Below are positions 31,177 to 42,969 of a DNA stretch of 64,000 bases, piece by piece (the stretch's first letter is position 1; every line of letters begins with the position of its first letter). The translations under genes and the position numbers were made by a program. A model generated the notes under the pieces. The model saw only the letters and a list, made by a program, of their open reading frames with translations. It was not told the origin of the DNA and searched no databases. Origin of the DNA: Adiantum capillus-veneris (lineage: Eukaryota > Streptophyta > Polypodiopsida > Polypodiales > Pteridaceae). The DNA lies in assembly GCA_014529385.2 (NCBI GenBank), contig CM043944.1, forward strand, positions 70,108,895-70,172,894. Reading direction: 5' to 3'.

Positions 31177-32016
31177 TCATTGGAGATCTAAGATCCTTTC
31201 ATGTAGAACCTCTTTTGGTTTTTTTGCCACTCTTGCAAGAACGCGCAAGCTTGAGAGCTCTACCTCAATGGGGAGAAGTGCCTCCTGTCCATAAACTAGA
31301 TGAAAAGGGGTGAATTGGGTAGATACCTTGAAAGATGTCCTATACGCCCAAAGAGCAGCCGTCAAAGGGCGATCCCAATCATTAGGCCGGTCCACAACCT
31401 GCTTAGAAATGATCTTACATATCATTCCGTTCACTTTTTCCACCAATCCATTGCATTGAGGATAGTAGGGTGTGGAATGCAGGTGTTTCACTTTTAACCT
31501 CCTCAAGAGATCATTCAGAAGGTCAGCCCTAAAACCCGGGCCTCGATCTGATAAGATTTCTAGGGGTGTTCCAAACCTACTACAAATATGGTCAAAAATA
31601 AACTTTGATACCTCTTCAACTGTGATTCGGGTTGTGCTTGTTGCTTCCGCCCATCGTGTCATGTAGTCAACACCCATGATGATGAAAACCTTCCCTGTAG
31701 AAGTACGAGGTAGGGGACCTATTGCATCCACACCCCACTTTTCAAAAGGGCCATAAGATATTATTGGGACTCGAGGCTCATATGTTAGTCGTATATCCCT
31801 AGAAATTTGGCATGGCTTACATGCCTTACACCAATATTGGACATCACGATGTAAGCTCGGCCAAATAAACCCTGCTTGTAAAATCTTCCTACTTGTAATA
31901 TCTTGAGAAAAGTGACCACCACAGAAATCATCATGACATGAAAGAAGAATTTTCTCTATCTCTTGCACACTTGATACTCTCCTCAAGACCAAATATTTCC
32001 CTTTGTGATAAATCAT
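31177..32016 (-). pseudogene. pol: Integrase, copy A
   Basis: Encodes the zinc domain (C-G-G-H and C-K-A-C-K-P-C) and a DD35E core with GVDAIGPLP, LSDRGPGF and NGLVEKVNGM. Compared with copies B and C the stretch just upstream has lost single bases and an AT, and a TGA at 31177-31179 replaces an arginine codon (CGA to TGA). The C-terminal part continues in frame to about 30690. It is the most damaged of the three integrases. Confidence 0.85.
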
Positions 32017-32022
32017 CCCCGA

Positions 32023-32586
32023 TCAACTGGTAGGTGTGGCCTTCTTAACTAGTCTATGTCTTTGCACCTTGTCTAAGTGTTTGGGACACTCACCTGCTTG
32101 TAGAAAGAAGATAATGTCTTTTAGCTCCTCTTGACCTTGATATTTGGGTTCATATAGTTTCACACCTCCTACCGCCATTTGAAGCTTTTCATTTGCGAGT
32201 AAGTCTGCTTCCTTGTTATGAGTTCTCACAATGTGTTGTACGTGTGTTACTTTAAAACCCTTCATCAAAGCTCTTACACTACTAAGCCACTCAAACAATG
32301 TACGATTCTTGCACCTCCAAGTCCCTTGGGTTTGCCTCACCACTAGCAAAGAATCACCTTATATAATAAGTCTTTGTATGCCTAATTCTTTGCAATCTTC
32401 TAACCAGGGGGCTAGAGCAGCATACTCAGCCTCATTGTTAGAGTGAACATTGGGTAGAGTGATACCTTTTCTAACCATTACCTCCTTTTGTGGGTTCAAA
32501 ATGATGATCCCCCCTGCTGCTTTGTCTTGTTGGCATTGATAAGCTCCGTCAAAGCATAAAGTATGGGCATTATCAATCTCCTTCAC
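32023..32586 (-). pseudogene. pol: Second RNase H, copy A
   Basis: Begins KEIDNAHTLCFDGAY and contains NNEAEYAA. A TAA at 32359-32361 then interrupts the frame where the family reads I-I-K-G-D-S, and GD-less sequence continues with LLVVRQTQG and HNKEADLLANEK. The stop results from a local TATA insertion-type change; B and C have a one-base loss at the same spot. Upstream, a lost T near 32615 shifts the frame relative to RT. Confidence 0.8.
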
Positions 32587-33833
32587 TTTGAACTGTTTTG
32601 AGCTTTCCTCTCTTGTAGTCGTGATCCTTCCCTTTCTCTCACTTTGTAGGTGAGAATGTCTGCAGGTCTTGCTCTTGTTCTATCTTCTACAAGGAAAGTG
32701 TATTCAAATTCTTGGAGTTCAAGCACCCACTTTGCTATTCTAGATGAGAGGCTCATGTGTTGTACTACATATGGTAGATTGTGCTCTAAGGTGAGAAAAA
32801 CAAATGGCACAGGGAGAAGATACGATCGAAACTTCCTTACCGCAAACAAGATTGCAAAGACCACTTTCTCCATTTCAGTGTATCCCTTCTCGGCCGGAGT
32901 CATCACCTTGCTTGCAAAATAGATCGGCCTCATGTATGATGTTTTAGGATCTTTTTGCATCAAAACAACACCAATTGCTTCGAAACCTACACTTGGAGTG
33001 ACATAGTAGGTCTCCTTTGGATCTGGTGGCATTAGGATTGGGAGAGAGCTAAGAATGCCCTTCACTTCCTCAAAACATTTTGCATGTTCCCTCCCCCATT
33101 CAAATGTAGATTGGCTTGCAAACCTATGCAAAGGGGCGATGGCTTCTGCTAGGAGATGGATGAAGCGAGACATGTACCTCACTTTGTGGTTGAAGGTCAT
33201 TAGCTCCTTAGTTGTTGTTGGTGGAGATAATGACAAAAGGGCCTCTAGTTTAGAGGGATCCACTTGAATTCCTTGTGAAGAAACCACATGGCCTAGCAAA
33301 ACCACCTGAGATTCACCGATATGACACTTCTTTGGGTTGAGTTGTCCCCCAAATTGATGGAGCCTCTTAAGCCCCTCTTCAACCTTTTGGCAGTGAAGTG
33401 ATCTACAACTATAAATACAGAAATCATCCATAAAGACTCTTATAGATTTTCCAAACAACGGTTGAAATACAAATATTGTGAATCTCATGAAGGTGCTAGG
33501 AGCATCGGTGAGCCCAAAAGGCATTACCCTGAATGCAAAACATCCCCAAGGTGTGATGAAGGTGGTTTTTGGTTGGTCTTCTTCTGCTATTCTAATTTGA
33601 AAATATCCTGAATACCCATCACACACTGTGTAGCATTCGTGACCTGCTACTTCATTCAAAATTTCATCTTGGAAAGGGAGAGGGAAGTGGTCCCTCTTTG
33701 TCGCAGCGTTGAGGGGTTTGTAATCCACGTAGACCCTCCACTTACCATTCTTCTTGGGAGTGACTACAATAGGTGATACCCATTCAGAGTTGGATACTGG
33801 ATAGATGAAGCCAGCCTTCAAGAGTCGATTCAC
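32583..33833 (-). pseudogene. pol: Reverse transcriptase and first RNase H, copy A
   Basis: 416 codons starting after a stop. RT motifs: WRVYVDYKPLNAAT, DGYSGYFQIRI, MPFGLTDAPSTF, VFMDDFCIYS, LNPKKCHI. The first RNase H follows with TPSVGFEAIGVVL, RPIYFASKV, YTEMEKVVFAI and LLPVPFVFLTLEHN; the first catalytic aspartate is missing as in Tat-1. The ORF ends by a frameshift near 32615. A TAA at 33855-33857 separates it from protease; copy B has the same TAA and copy C has CAA. Confidence 0.88.
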
Positions 33834-33854
33834 TTCTTGTAGGAGAGCCTTTTG

Positions 33855-35018
33855 TTACACAGATCTTAGTCGCCTTAACTTTTGAGCCACGGGTTTGGTC
33901 CCTGGTTTCAATTCAATTCGATGCTCTATTACATCTACACCTCTTATTTGTGAGTAGTCAGTGATAAACAAATTGGGATACCTCCTTAACATATTGATGT
34001 AGGACCTCTTCTCCTCACAAGTAAGATCTTTTGGAAGCATCTTCTCAAATCCTTCTTCAAGGTGGTGGCATCTTTCATCCCCTCGTGTGTGATTGTCAGT
34101 TGGCTTTTCTTCTACTGGAACATCTTGAGTGTTGGCGTTGAATAAAATTCCCATTACCTCCAAAGAAGACTCCTCTTCACTGGTTGATGCACTGGTTGAT
34201 GCTTCCTCATCACTTGAGTAAGGACTCTCCTCCTCGCTCTCTTCATCTGCCGTGGTTTCATAGTTGATATCTAGTTGCTTTCCTTCTCGCCAATCATACA
34301 CCACCGGTTGACCCTTCTTAAGAATCAAACGACCACTTCCCCATTTTTGATCTGCATTCACAGCAATGAGCCAAGGCCTCCCTAGGATGATGGGATAGCC
34401 CTCCCCGTTATCTGGCATAACATACATATCCACTCGTGCATCTATATTACATACAGATACTTTTACATTTTCAATGATCCCCAAACACTTCACACTTGAG
34501 TTGTTGGCTAGCCTAGCTTGACAATTAGAGGACTTTGTAATTTCAAGCCCTAACCTGTTCATTGATTTTTCCGTGATCACACACATTTGAGCTCCACCAT
34601 CAATATATACATTAGACACCTTTTTACCCGTTATGTAAGCATCCACAATGGGTTCCACATCTTTTTGTAGCTTTGAGGCCACAACCTTAATGGAAAGATT
34701 TGCTTTCTTTTTTGGAATTCTTGTACTTACCAACTTTGGCCATTGCCTTCTTACTTTGGCTGATAGGTATAGAAGTTGAGGCCATGAAATGTTTGGCTTT
34801 TGGGTTTGTAAATCCTCCAGGATGTTGTAGGGCTCTAGCTCCTTTCCCAATGGGAAGTCGTTGATACCAATTTCCCTTCGCCTTGATCTTTTCTTCCTGC
34901 TACTTTCAGCTTCTTCCATCTTTGACTTCTTTTTATTGTCCCTTCTGGCTGAATTTGTTCCTTCACTTCTCATGTCTTCGTCCTTATCATGTGCTCTTGT
35001 GCGTTTTTCTACCGGCAT
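33855..35018 (-). pseudogene. pol: Protease region, copy A
   Basis: 387 codons continuous from the gag linker through protease to the RT finger: basic linker (RKKRSRRRE), NISWPQLLYLSAKVRRQWPK, aspartic protease YIDGGAQMCVIT, IILGRPWLIAVN, an acidic serine linker and RRYPNLFITDYSQIRG. Copies B and C have two TGA stops inside this segment where A is open, so A preserves the older protease reading frame. Confidence 0.88.
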
Positions 35019-35165
35019 AACATCAAAGTTTAGAGTATGATGATCTATTACCTCTTCTAGCTTGATGATGTGGACTCCTCTTTCTTCCTCCTCATGTGGG
35101 ACTGGAGGTATATTTGCTAGTGGTGGTGGTCGACGAAGGATTTGTGGGCCTTGAGCTAGTTCTCG

Positions 35166-36023
35166 CTACATAGTGAGAGGAGGCGGTCTGGGGGGATATA
35201 TGTCTCCCGGAAGTCGCCTTCGATGTGGACAATTATACATGCCATGGCCCATTTCATTGCAATTCCAACATCGCAACTCTTGAGCTTGTCTTCGTTGATT
35301 GCGATTCCCTTCTCTTGGTTGTCGTTGTTGAGGTAGACCCTGTATTAGATTCAGAGTGAGGTTCTCAAGCTGTTGAGTTAGCCTTTGTAAAACCTCTTGT
35401 TGAGAGTTATCTCCTATTTGTGAAGATTGTGCAAGAGGGGCCCTAATTGGTGGTTCCATGGTTTGTGAAGACTCCCTTTCACTCACTTCATGCAAACCCC
35501 TTGCTCTATGTGCTTGGAAGTGTAGTTTTCTAAACTTAATGATGGCTACCTCACGTGCTTCTTCGAAGGTGGAAGGGAATTTTAGCTCCACTTTAGCCTT
35601 TAAAAGTGGATACAAGCCAACGATGAATCTCTTTTTTTTTAGAAAGTTAGGTGCACCACCATGATTTTCTAATGTAGCCTCCCACCTACCCCATAGATTG
35701 ACAAAGGTTGCTGCATAAGAGGGATAGTCTTCAAGTGATACCTGCTTATGTCCAATAAGACATTTCCATAGTCCTTCAGAAGTATCACCTTGCCCGAACT
35801 TGGAGAGGAAGCTTGCTCGTAGTCTCTCCCAGTTGGACTTGATTTGGGGTTGCAAGGTCTCATACCATGCTTTAGCTTCTGCTTTTAGAACCAACGGGAA
35901 GGCTCGTAGCTTTACTTCCTCTTCATCTCTCCCGGATATGAGATGTGCCATCTCCAAGTTGTCAAGAAACTCTTGCGCATCTTCCCCAATTCTTGCATAG
36001 AACGTGGGAAAAGAACTTGACAT
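35166..36023 (-). pseudogene. gag: Gag, copy A
   Basis: 285 codons from the ATG at 36023. Capsid-type start (FPTFYARIGEDAQEFLDNLEM, LRAFPLVLKAEAKAWYETL), open through HKQVSLEDYPSY where B and C have a stop. The C-terminal CCHC knuckle is C-W-N-C-N-E-M-G-H-G-M-Y-N-C. It ends at TAG 35166-35168, where B and C encode glutamine (CAG to TAG). The protease frame resumes in register at 35018. Confidence 0.9.
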
Positions 36024-36104
36024 TTTGTTTAGACTTTTTGAATTTTTTAAAAAAGAAACTTTTCTCTTACGGGCCGCACAAGATTGTTGACACTATAAAT
36101 CTGA

Positions 36105-36317
36105 TTACATTAAAATGAAGATGTACACATCCATTGTTAATTCGTACTTTATCATAGGTAGAATAAATGGATTAATTGAAGCATTGATTTCATTGAGGCG
36201 AGTGGATCCAAATATCCTCCTTATGATAGACTGAAACCTAAACTTAGTTGCAATGATTATATGAATGGATTGCCGAGCAATAGGCTTAAAAGGTTCATTG
36301 TTTTGATCGTGATTCAT
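36105..36317 (-). CDS. Second small pre-gag ORF, copy A
   Basis: 70 codons, diverged paralogue of the first small ORF: 27 of 63 ungapped positions identical, including F-G-x-x-R-L-x-E-I, N-P-x-I-L-P, Y-E and D-V-x-x-F-I-L near the end. Intact in all three copies. Function unknown. Confidence 0.6.
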   Translation of the reverse strand: MNHDQNNEPFKPIARQSIHIIIATKFRFQSIIRRIFGSTRLNEINASINPFILPMIKYELTMDVYIFILM

Positions 36318-36400
36318 GTGCTACTCCTCGTTGTTGGTTTGAAGACCTCGTTCGTTCATATGGCCCTTGAGCACCCCTTCACCACTCCTTGTTCCTGCCT

Positions 36401-36613
36401 TTAAAACAAAATGAAAACGTGAACATCAAAAGAAGTTTCATAATTGATGATTGGAAGTATAATTGGATTGGGTGATGCCAGTATTTCTCTAAGTCTTTCT
36501 GCACCAAACATAAAAACAATGCGTTGCTGGAAAAAGACTTTTCTATCCATGTGAGCATTTACTCTAATGTGTTGTGCAAAATGAAATGGATAGATGGGAA
36601 CTCCATTGTTCAT
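36401..36613 (-). CDS. First small pre-gag ORF, copy A
   Basis: 70 codons from the ATG at 36613 (the upstream GTG is not needed). It shares RKVFFQQRIVFMFG, ERLREIL, IINYE and FDVHVFILF with the Tat-1 ORF at 16391. It stays open although gag and pol of this copy carry many lesions; because it is short, this alone is weak evidence of selection. Confidence 0.65.
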   Translation of the reverse strand: MNNGVPIYPFHFAQHIRVNAHMDRKVFFQQRIVFMFGAERLREILASPNPIILPIINYETSFDVHVFILF

Positions 36614-36647
36614 CACTAAAAAATTTTAAGGTAACTTGGAAATATGT

Positions 36648-36665
36648 TCCTCAGGGGGGGCACCA
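36648..36665 (-). promoter_or_regulatory. Primer-binding site, copy A
   Basis: Minus strand TGGTGCCCCCCCTGAGGA, six bases from the LTR end. Same sequence at 44861-44878 and 53078-53095. Confidence 0.7.
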
Positions 36666-36671
36666 CTTTAA

Positions 36672-38738
36672 TGAGGGCGAGCTTTTTGAATTGGGGCCTC
36701 TAAACCCAAACCAATGGGCCTACCCTCACAAAATGTTCGTAAAGAGGTACGCACACTACTTGGGGCACCACCTTCTTTTGGGAGTGGAGAAGGAAACCAA
36801 TCAAAATAACACTTGCACTCACCCACTCAAGCAACACACTTTGAAAACCCCCTTACTCTATATACACTTTGGACACTTGAACACCATCAACGATTATGCA
36901 ACCCAATGCCGTGCATCAAATGAAATATGCAATTTGTGGAATAGCATTCACCTTCTCCCCATAAGAATACCCATAATACATCCAAACTCTTCCTCTCTCA
37001 AGCACTCATCAAAAAGTCATGCGCACAACACTTGCCTCTCAAACACACAAGAGAATAACTTACAAACTAACACACTTTGCATAGAGAGCTCATCTCCATC
37101 TATGCAATGCCGTGACACAAATCAAATCACCATGAGAGGTAGCCACATGCATATGTAATGAAGCAAAAGAGAGTTGGAGCGAGAAATTTCTTTAGAACAA
37201 TTGAATAAGTGTGGAGAAACAAACCAATGGTAAAATGAGAATAGAACACTTATTTGATTTCTCGCACACCTTTCAAGGGGAGGACAGACGCTGGCTAACC
37301 TTCACGAATTGCGACACTTGAAAGTTTTGAAGATGATTTAATGATCACTAACATAGCCATGAGAGAGATCATGATGTATTTACAAGTTATTGAGGTGCTA
37401 CAAATGATTTATTGGGTTGATGGAGTAAGAGATTGTAGAATAGAAAGAGTGGAGGATAGAGTTGCACTTCCTCCAAAGAGGAGGGTTAGGAGGGATGATG
37501 TGAAAGAGGGAGAGTTGGGGTTTTCTCTACTATTGATCAAGAAACAACATGAAGTTGAAAATATAGGTGTGTGTCCTTGAGTCTCTCCAAGGGGGGCTAT
37601 TTATAGTTGTGTAGGAGTGGGATTATGCTACACCTAATTAGAGTAAGTGATTAGACCTAATTAAGTTTCCTTTGACCACTCATTGAATATTGGACATAAA
37701 AGGGACTATTTATCCACCAAAAATATCATTTTAGACCGTGAAGGCTCCATAGGGGTGCATAATGTAGGTGGGCCCCACCATGAGGCCCTACGGGTGGCTC
37801 CTGCGGGGTATCTCAACTTGTCTGTCTTGGCATTTAGAAAGCATCTTTAGGTTGGTCCCATCACATGCAAGTGACCTTGAACACTCATTGCTCTTCTAGA
37901 AGATGAGTAGGGGAAAAATAAGATCTCACCCTCTTGATTTACTTGATTTACAGTTCCCTTTTGCTGCGAATCTGACAGATTTACACTATTTTGACCATAA
38001 CTTTTTACCTATAGGTCGGAATGACATGCTTCAAAAGGCAAATTTGACTTTCTCAACATGTTTGATATGAATTTGGACTATTCTTCACGCCCATGCACCA
38101 AGGAATTCGGTTTGGAAGGTCCACACTAGGCTAGGGAACCTTTTGCTTCCAAGTCTTCTTGTATGGGCCCTTTGCTTGTATGCATCCAAGGGGAATCATG
38201 CTTTTTCAAAAGGTTATGATGCTTAAACAAATAGAGGAGGGCCCAATATTATTTGCTTGTGAAAAGAATATACAATTGGAGTTTTTTTGAAAGGAGAGAA
38301 ACTATATGTATATTCTTAAGAGATATTGGGCCACCTATGTAGGAGGCATAGAAGACTTGTAGAGAGGGACCATAATCTTTGGTAAACACAAGTGGAGAGC
38401 TGATTTCCATGGTAATTTATCTATATGGGATGGAAGATGGATATATTATTTTTCTACTACTAATTCACAAGAGGTAAGAAAGTTTGGGGTAGATAGTTGG
38501 TTATTGTATGCTTACTTTTATTTACAAAGAAAAAGAAAAGGGTGGTAATATAAATATATGACTAAGGTGACATTTTTGGGAAGAGTACAATGTATGTGTC
38601 GCCACAAAGGTTAAACGAAGAGGGGGAATTTACTCTAGATAACTTAATAGCGTAGAAAATATATAGACATATGAGAAAGAGGACGTTGAGTAGGCTGAGA
38701 AATGTTGCAAAAAGATGGTTACCATTTTATGCCACTCA
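36672..38738 (-). repeat. LTR2 of the array
   Basis: 2067 bp, shared between interiors A and B. Very close to LTR3. TATA box at 37597-37606 on the minus strand. Confidence 0.93.
37597..37606 (-). promoter_or_regulatory. TATA box in LTR2
   Basis: CTATAAATAG on the minus strand, same position in the LTR as in the other copies. Confidence 0.65.
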
Positions 38739-38742
38739 TATT

Positions 38743-38755
38743 AGCCCTCCCCCAA
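38743..38755 (-). promoter_or_regulatory. Polypurine tract, interior B
   Basis: Minus strand CTTGGGGGAGGGC just before LTR2. Confidence 0.8.
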
Positions 38756-38914
38756 GCCTAAAGATATTCATATCTTTAGGAGGACGGTGTTGCTTTTTTT
38801 CTTTCTTTTTTTCTCTTTTTTTTGGTCATTTTTCCTTTTCTATTATTATTTTTTTTTTTCAATAGGAGGAGTGTCATGCACTCTTTTACTCCATTAGACC
38901 TGCTTTTCATTACC
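38756..38914. other. T-rich spacer between pol and polypurine tract, copy B
   Basis: Contains pyrimidine runs (38790-38860). About 121 bp of this spacer are deleted in copy A near 30681 but present in copy C (46973-47131). Confidence 0.7.
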
Positions 38915-40603
38915 TCAATCCCATAAATCGGAGATGGGAGGGTTGCCTTGGGTATGTTCAGATTCCAAGGCTGGTTCTTCTTTGCACATCAAAGCTTTAA
39001 AAATAGGTGGAGCATTTGCCAAGCCGAAGGGAGCCATGCCAATTTGGAGTTTAGACGATGTAGGCAGATGACTGCCTATCAACGGATTGATACGTTGAAA
39101 GTAGGGCTTTAATCTCCATCCATTGATTCTGGTCTTGTGGAGTTTTCCTGATAAATCTGCTAATCTGTAACTACCATTCCCAAACTTTGTTTTTATCATG
39201 AAAGGTCCCTCCCATCTTTGCAAAAACTTTTTGTCAAGTCGAGTATAAAGTCGGTTATCATAGCGAAGAACCAACATACCTTCCTTCAATCCTTTCCCCT
39301 TGAGCTTCTTGTTGATTTTATCCCTTTGGCTTGTCGCTTTGGTGATGTAGTGATCAATGGACTCTTCTCTATCTAGCTCAAGTCGTTGGAGATCTAAGAT
39401 CCTTTCATGTAGAACCTCTTTTGGTTTTTTTTCTACTCTTGCAAGAACGCGCAAGCTTGAGAGCTCTACCTCAATGGGGAGAAGTGCCTCCTGTCCATAA
39501 ACTAGATGAAAAGGGGTGAATTGGGTAGATACCTTGAAAGATGTCCTATACGCCCAAAGAGCAGCCGTCAAATGGCGATCCCAATCATTAGGCCGGTCCA
39601 CAACCTGCTTAGAAATGATCTTACATATCATTCCGTTCACTTTTTCCACCAATCCATTGCATTGAGGATAGTAGGGTGTGGAATGCAGGTGTTTCACTTT
39701 TAACCTCCTCAAGAGATCATTCAGAAGGTCAGCCCTAAAACCCGGGCCTCGATCTGATACGATTTCTAGGGGTGTTCCAAACCTACTACAAATATGATCA
39801 AAAATAAACTTTGATACCTCTTCAGCTGTGATTCGGGTTGTGCTTGTTGCTTCCGCCCATCGTGTCATGTAGTCAACACCCATGATGATGAAAACCTTCC
39901 CTGTAGAAGTACGAGGTAGGGGACCTATTGCATCCACACCCCACTTTTCAAAAGGTCCATAAGATATTATTGGGACTCGAGGCTCATATGTTAGTCGTCT
40001 ATCCCCAGCAATTTGGCATGGCTTACATGCCTTACACCAATATTGGACATCACGATGTAAGCTCGGCCAAATAAACCCTGCTTGTAAAATCTTCCTACTT
40101 GTAATATCTTGAGAAAAGTGACCACCACAGACATCATCATGACATGAAAGAAGAATTTTCTCTATCTCTTGCACACCTGGTACTCTCCTCAAGAGCAAAT
40201 CTTTCCCTTTGTGATATAAATCATCCCCGATCAACTGGTAAGGTGTGGCCTTCTTAACTAGTCTATGTCTTTGCACCTTGTCTAAGTGTTTGGGACACTC
40301 ACCTGCTTGTAGAAAGAAGATAATGTCTTTTAGCTCCTCTTGACCTTGATATTTGGGTTCATATAGTTTCACACCTCCTACCGCCATTTGAAGCTTTTCA
40401 TTTGCGAGTAAGTCTGCTTCCTTGTTATGAGTTCTCACAATGTGTTGTACCTGTGTTGCTTTAAAACCCTTCATCAAAGCTCTTACACTACTAAGCCACT
40501 CAAACAATGTACGATTCTTGCACCTCCAAGTCCCTTGGATTTGCCTGACCACTAGCAAAGAATCACCTTTATAATAAGTCTTTGTATGCCTAATTCTTTG
40601 CAT
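38915..40603 (-). pseudogene. pol: Second RNase H (C-terminal part) and integrase, copy B
   Basis: 562 codons. Starts inside the second RNase H (Y-Y-K-G-D-S-L-L-V-V, later NKEADLLANEK) and runs through the integrase: zinc domain C-G-G-H and C-K-A-C-K-P-C, then catalytic residues in GVDAIGPLP, VSDRGPGF and NGLVEKVNGM, WAYRTSFKVSTQFTPFHLVYG, and a C-terminal domain with KKFLQRWEGPFMI and SYRLADLSG. The tail ends with an RT-like MAPFGLANAPPIF string that I cannot explain. The upstream RT ORF overlaps in another frame: one base is missing in the K-G-D-S codons, so the polyprotein is frameshifted here. No chromodomain. Confidence 0.88.
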
Positions 40604-42042
40604 TCTTCTAACCCAAGGGTTAGAGCAGCATACTCAGCCTCATTGTTAGAGTGAACATTGGGTAGAGTGATACCTTTTCTAACCATTACCTCCTTTTGTG
40701 GGTTTAAAATGATGATCCCCCCCGCCGCTTTGTCTTGTTGGCGTTGATAAGCTCTGTCAAAGCATAAAGTATGGGCATTATCAATCTCCTTCACTTTGAA
40801 CTGTTTTGAGCCTTCCTCTCTTTGTAGTCGTGATGCTTTCCTTTCTCTCACTTTGTAGGTGAGAATGTCTGCAAGTCCTGCTCTTGTGCTATCTTCTACA
40901 AGGAAAGTGTATTCAAATTCTTGGAGTTCAAGCACCCACTTTGCTATTCTAGATGAGAGGCTCATGTGTTGTACTACATATGGTAGATTGTGCTCTAAGG
41001 TGAGAAAAACAAATGGCACAGGGAGAAGATACGATCGAAACTTCCTTACCGCAAACAAGATTGCAAAGACCACTTTCTCCATTTCAGTGTATCCCTTCTC
41101 GGCCGGAGTCATCACCTTGCTTGCAAAATAGATTGGCCTCATGTATGATGTTTCAAGATCTTTTTGCATCAAAACAACACCAATTGCTTCGAAACCTACA
41201 CTTGGAGTGACATAGTAGGTCTCCTTTGGATCTGGTGGCATTAGGATTGGGAGAGAGCTAAGAATGCCCTTCACTTCCTCAAAACATTTTGCATGTTCCC
41301 TCCCCCATTCAAATGTAGATTGGCTTGCAAACCTATGCAAAGGGGCGATGGCTTCTGCTAGGAGATGGATGAAGCGAGACATGTACCTCACTTTGTGGTT
41401 GAAGGTCATTAGCTCCTTAGTTGTTGTTGGTGGAGATAATGACAAAAGGGCCTCTAGTTTAGAGGGATCCACTTGAATTCCTTGTGAAGAAACCACATGG
41501 CCTAGCAAAACCACCTGAGATTCACCGATATGACACTTCTTTGGGTTGAGTTGTCCCCCAAATTGATGGAGCCTCTTAAGCCCCTCTTCAACCTTTTGGC
41601 AGTGAAGTGATCTACAACTATAAATACAGAAATCATCCATAAAGACTCTTATAGATTTTCCAAACAACGGTTGAAATACAAATATTGTGAATCTCATGAA
41701 GGTGCTAGGAGCATCGGTGAGCCCAAAAGGCATTACCCTGAATGCAAAACATCCCCAAGGTGTGATGAAGGTGGTTTTTGGTTGGTCTTCTTCTGCTATT
41801 CTAATTTGAAAATATCCTGAATACCCATCACACACTGTGTAGCATTCGTGACCTGCTACTTCATTCAAAATTTCATCTTGGAAAGGGAGAGGGAAGTGGT
41901 CCCTCTTTGTCGCAGCGTTGAGGGGTTTGTAATCCACGTAGACCCTCCACTTACCATTCTTCTTGGGAGTGACTACAATAGGTGATACCCATTCAGAGTT
42001 GGATACTGGATAGATGAAGCCAGCCTTCAAGAGTCGATTCAC
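40552..42042 (-). pseudogene. pol: Reverse transcriptase, first RNase H and start of second RNase H, copy B
   Basis: 496 codons. RT with DYKPLNAAT, MPFGLTDAPSTF and VFMDDFCIYS; degenerate first RNase H; then FDRAYQ (copy C has FDGAY) and NNEAEYAA of the second RNase H, ending by frameshift at 40552. Preceded by the TAA at 42064-42066 also present in copy A. Confidence 0.88.
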
Positions 42043-42063
42043 TTCTTGTAGGAGAGCCTTTTG

Positions 42064-42942
42064 TTACACAGATCTTAGTCGCCTTAACTTTTGAGCCACG
42101 GGTTTGGTCCCTGGTTTCAATTCAATTCGATGCTCTATTACATCTACACCTCTTATTTGTGAGTAGTCAGTGATAAACAAATTGGGATACCTCCTTAACA
42201 TATTGATGTAGGACCTCTTCTCCTCACAAGTAAGATCTTTTGCAAGCATCTTCTCAAATCCTTCTTCAAGGTGGTGGCATATTTCATCCCCTCATGTGTG
42301 ATTGTCAGTTGGCTTTTCTTCTACTGGAACATCTTGAGTGTTGGCGTTGAATAAAATTCCCATTACCTCCAAAGAAGACTCCTCTTCACTGGTTGATGCA
42401 CTGGTTGATGCTTCCTCATCACTTGAGTAAGGACTCTCCTCCTCGCTCTCTTCATCTGCTGTGGTTTCATAGTTGATATCTAGTTGCTTTCCTTCTCGCC
42501 AATCATACACCACCGGTTGACCCTTCTTAAGAATCAAACGACCACTTCCCCATTTTTGATCTGCATTCACAGCAATGAGCCAAGGCCTCCCTAGGATGAT
42601 GGGATAGCCCTCCCCCTTAGCTGGCATAACATACATATCCACTCGTGCATCTATGTTACATACAGAGACTTTTACATTTTCAATGATCCCCAAACACTTC
42701 ACACTTGAGTTGTTGGCTAGCCTAGCTTGACAATTAGAGGACTTTGTAATTTCAAGCCCTAACCTGTTCATTGATTTTTCTGTGATCACACACATTTGAG
42801 ATCCACCATCAACATATACATTAGACACCTTTTTACCCCTTATGTAAGCATCCACAATGGGTTCCACATCTTTTTGTAGCTTTGAGGCCACAACCTTAAT
42901 GGAAATATTTGCTTTCTTTTTTGGAATTCTTGTACTTACCAA
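42064..42942 (-). pseudogene. pol: Protease region, copy B
   Basis: Two open stretches in one frame, 42942-42292 and 42249-42064, separated by TGA at 42292-42294 (an arginine codon in copy A). Protease motif YVDGGSQMCVIT and IILGRPWL are intact. Closed at 42064 by the TAA shared with A. Confidence 0.85.
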
Positions 42943-42969
42943 CTTTGGCCATTGCCTTCTTACTTTGGC

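Noticed and set aside
32650-32922. Plus-strand ORFs opposite the RT and gag genes (for example 32650-32922, 43070-43363, 49481-49693)
   Set aside because: Shadows of the conserved minus-strand pol and gag frames.
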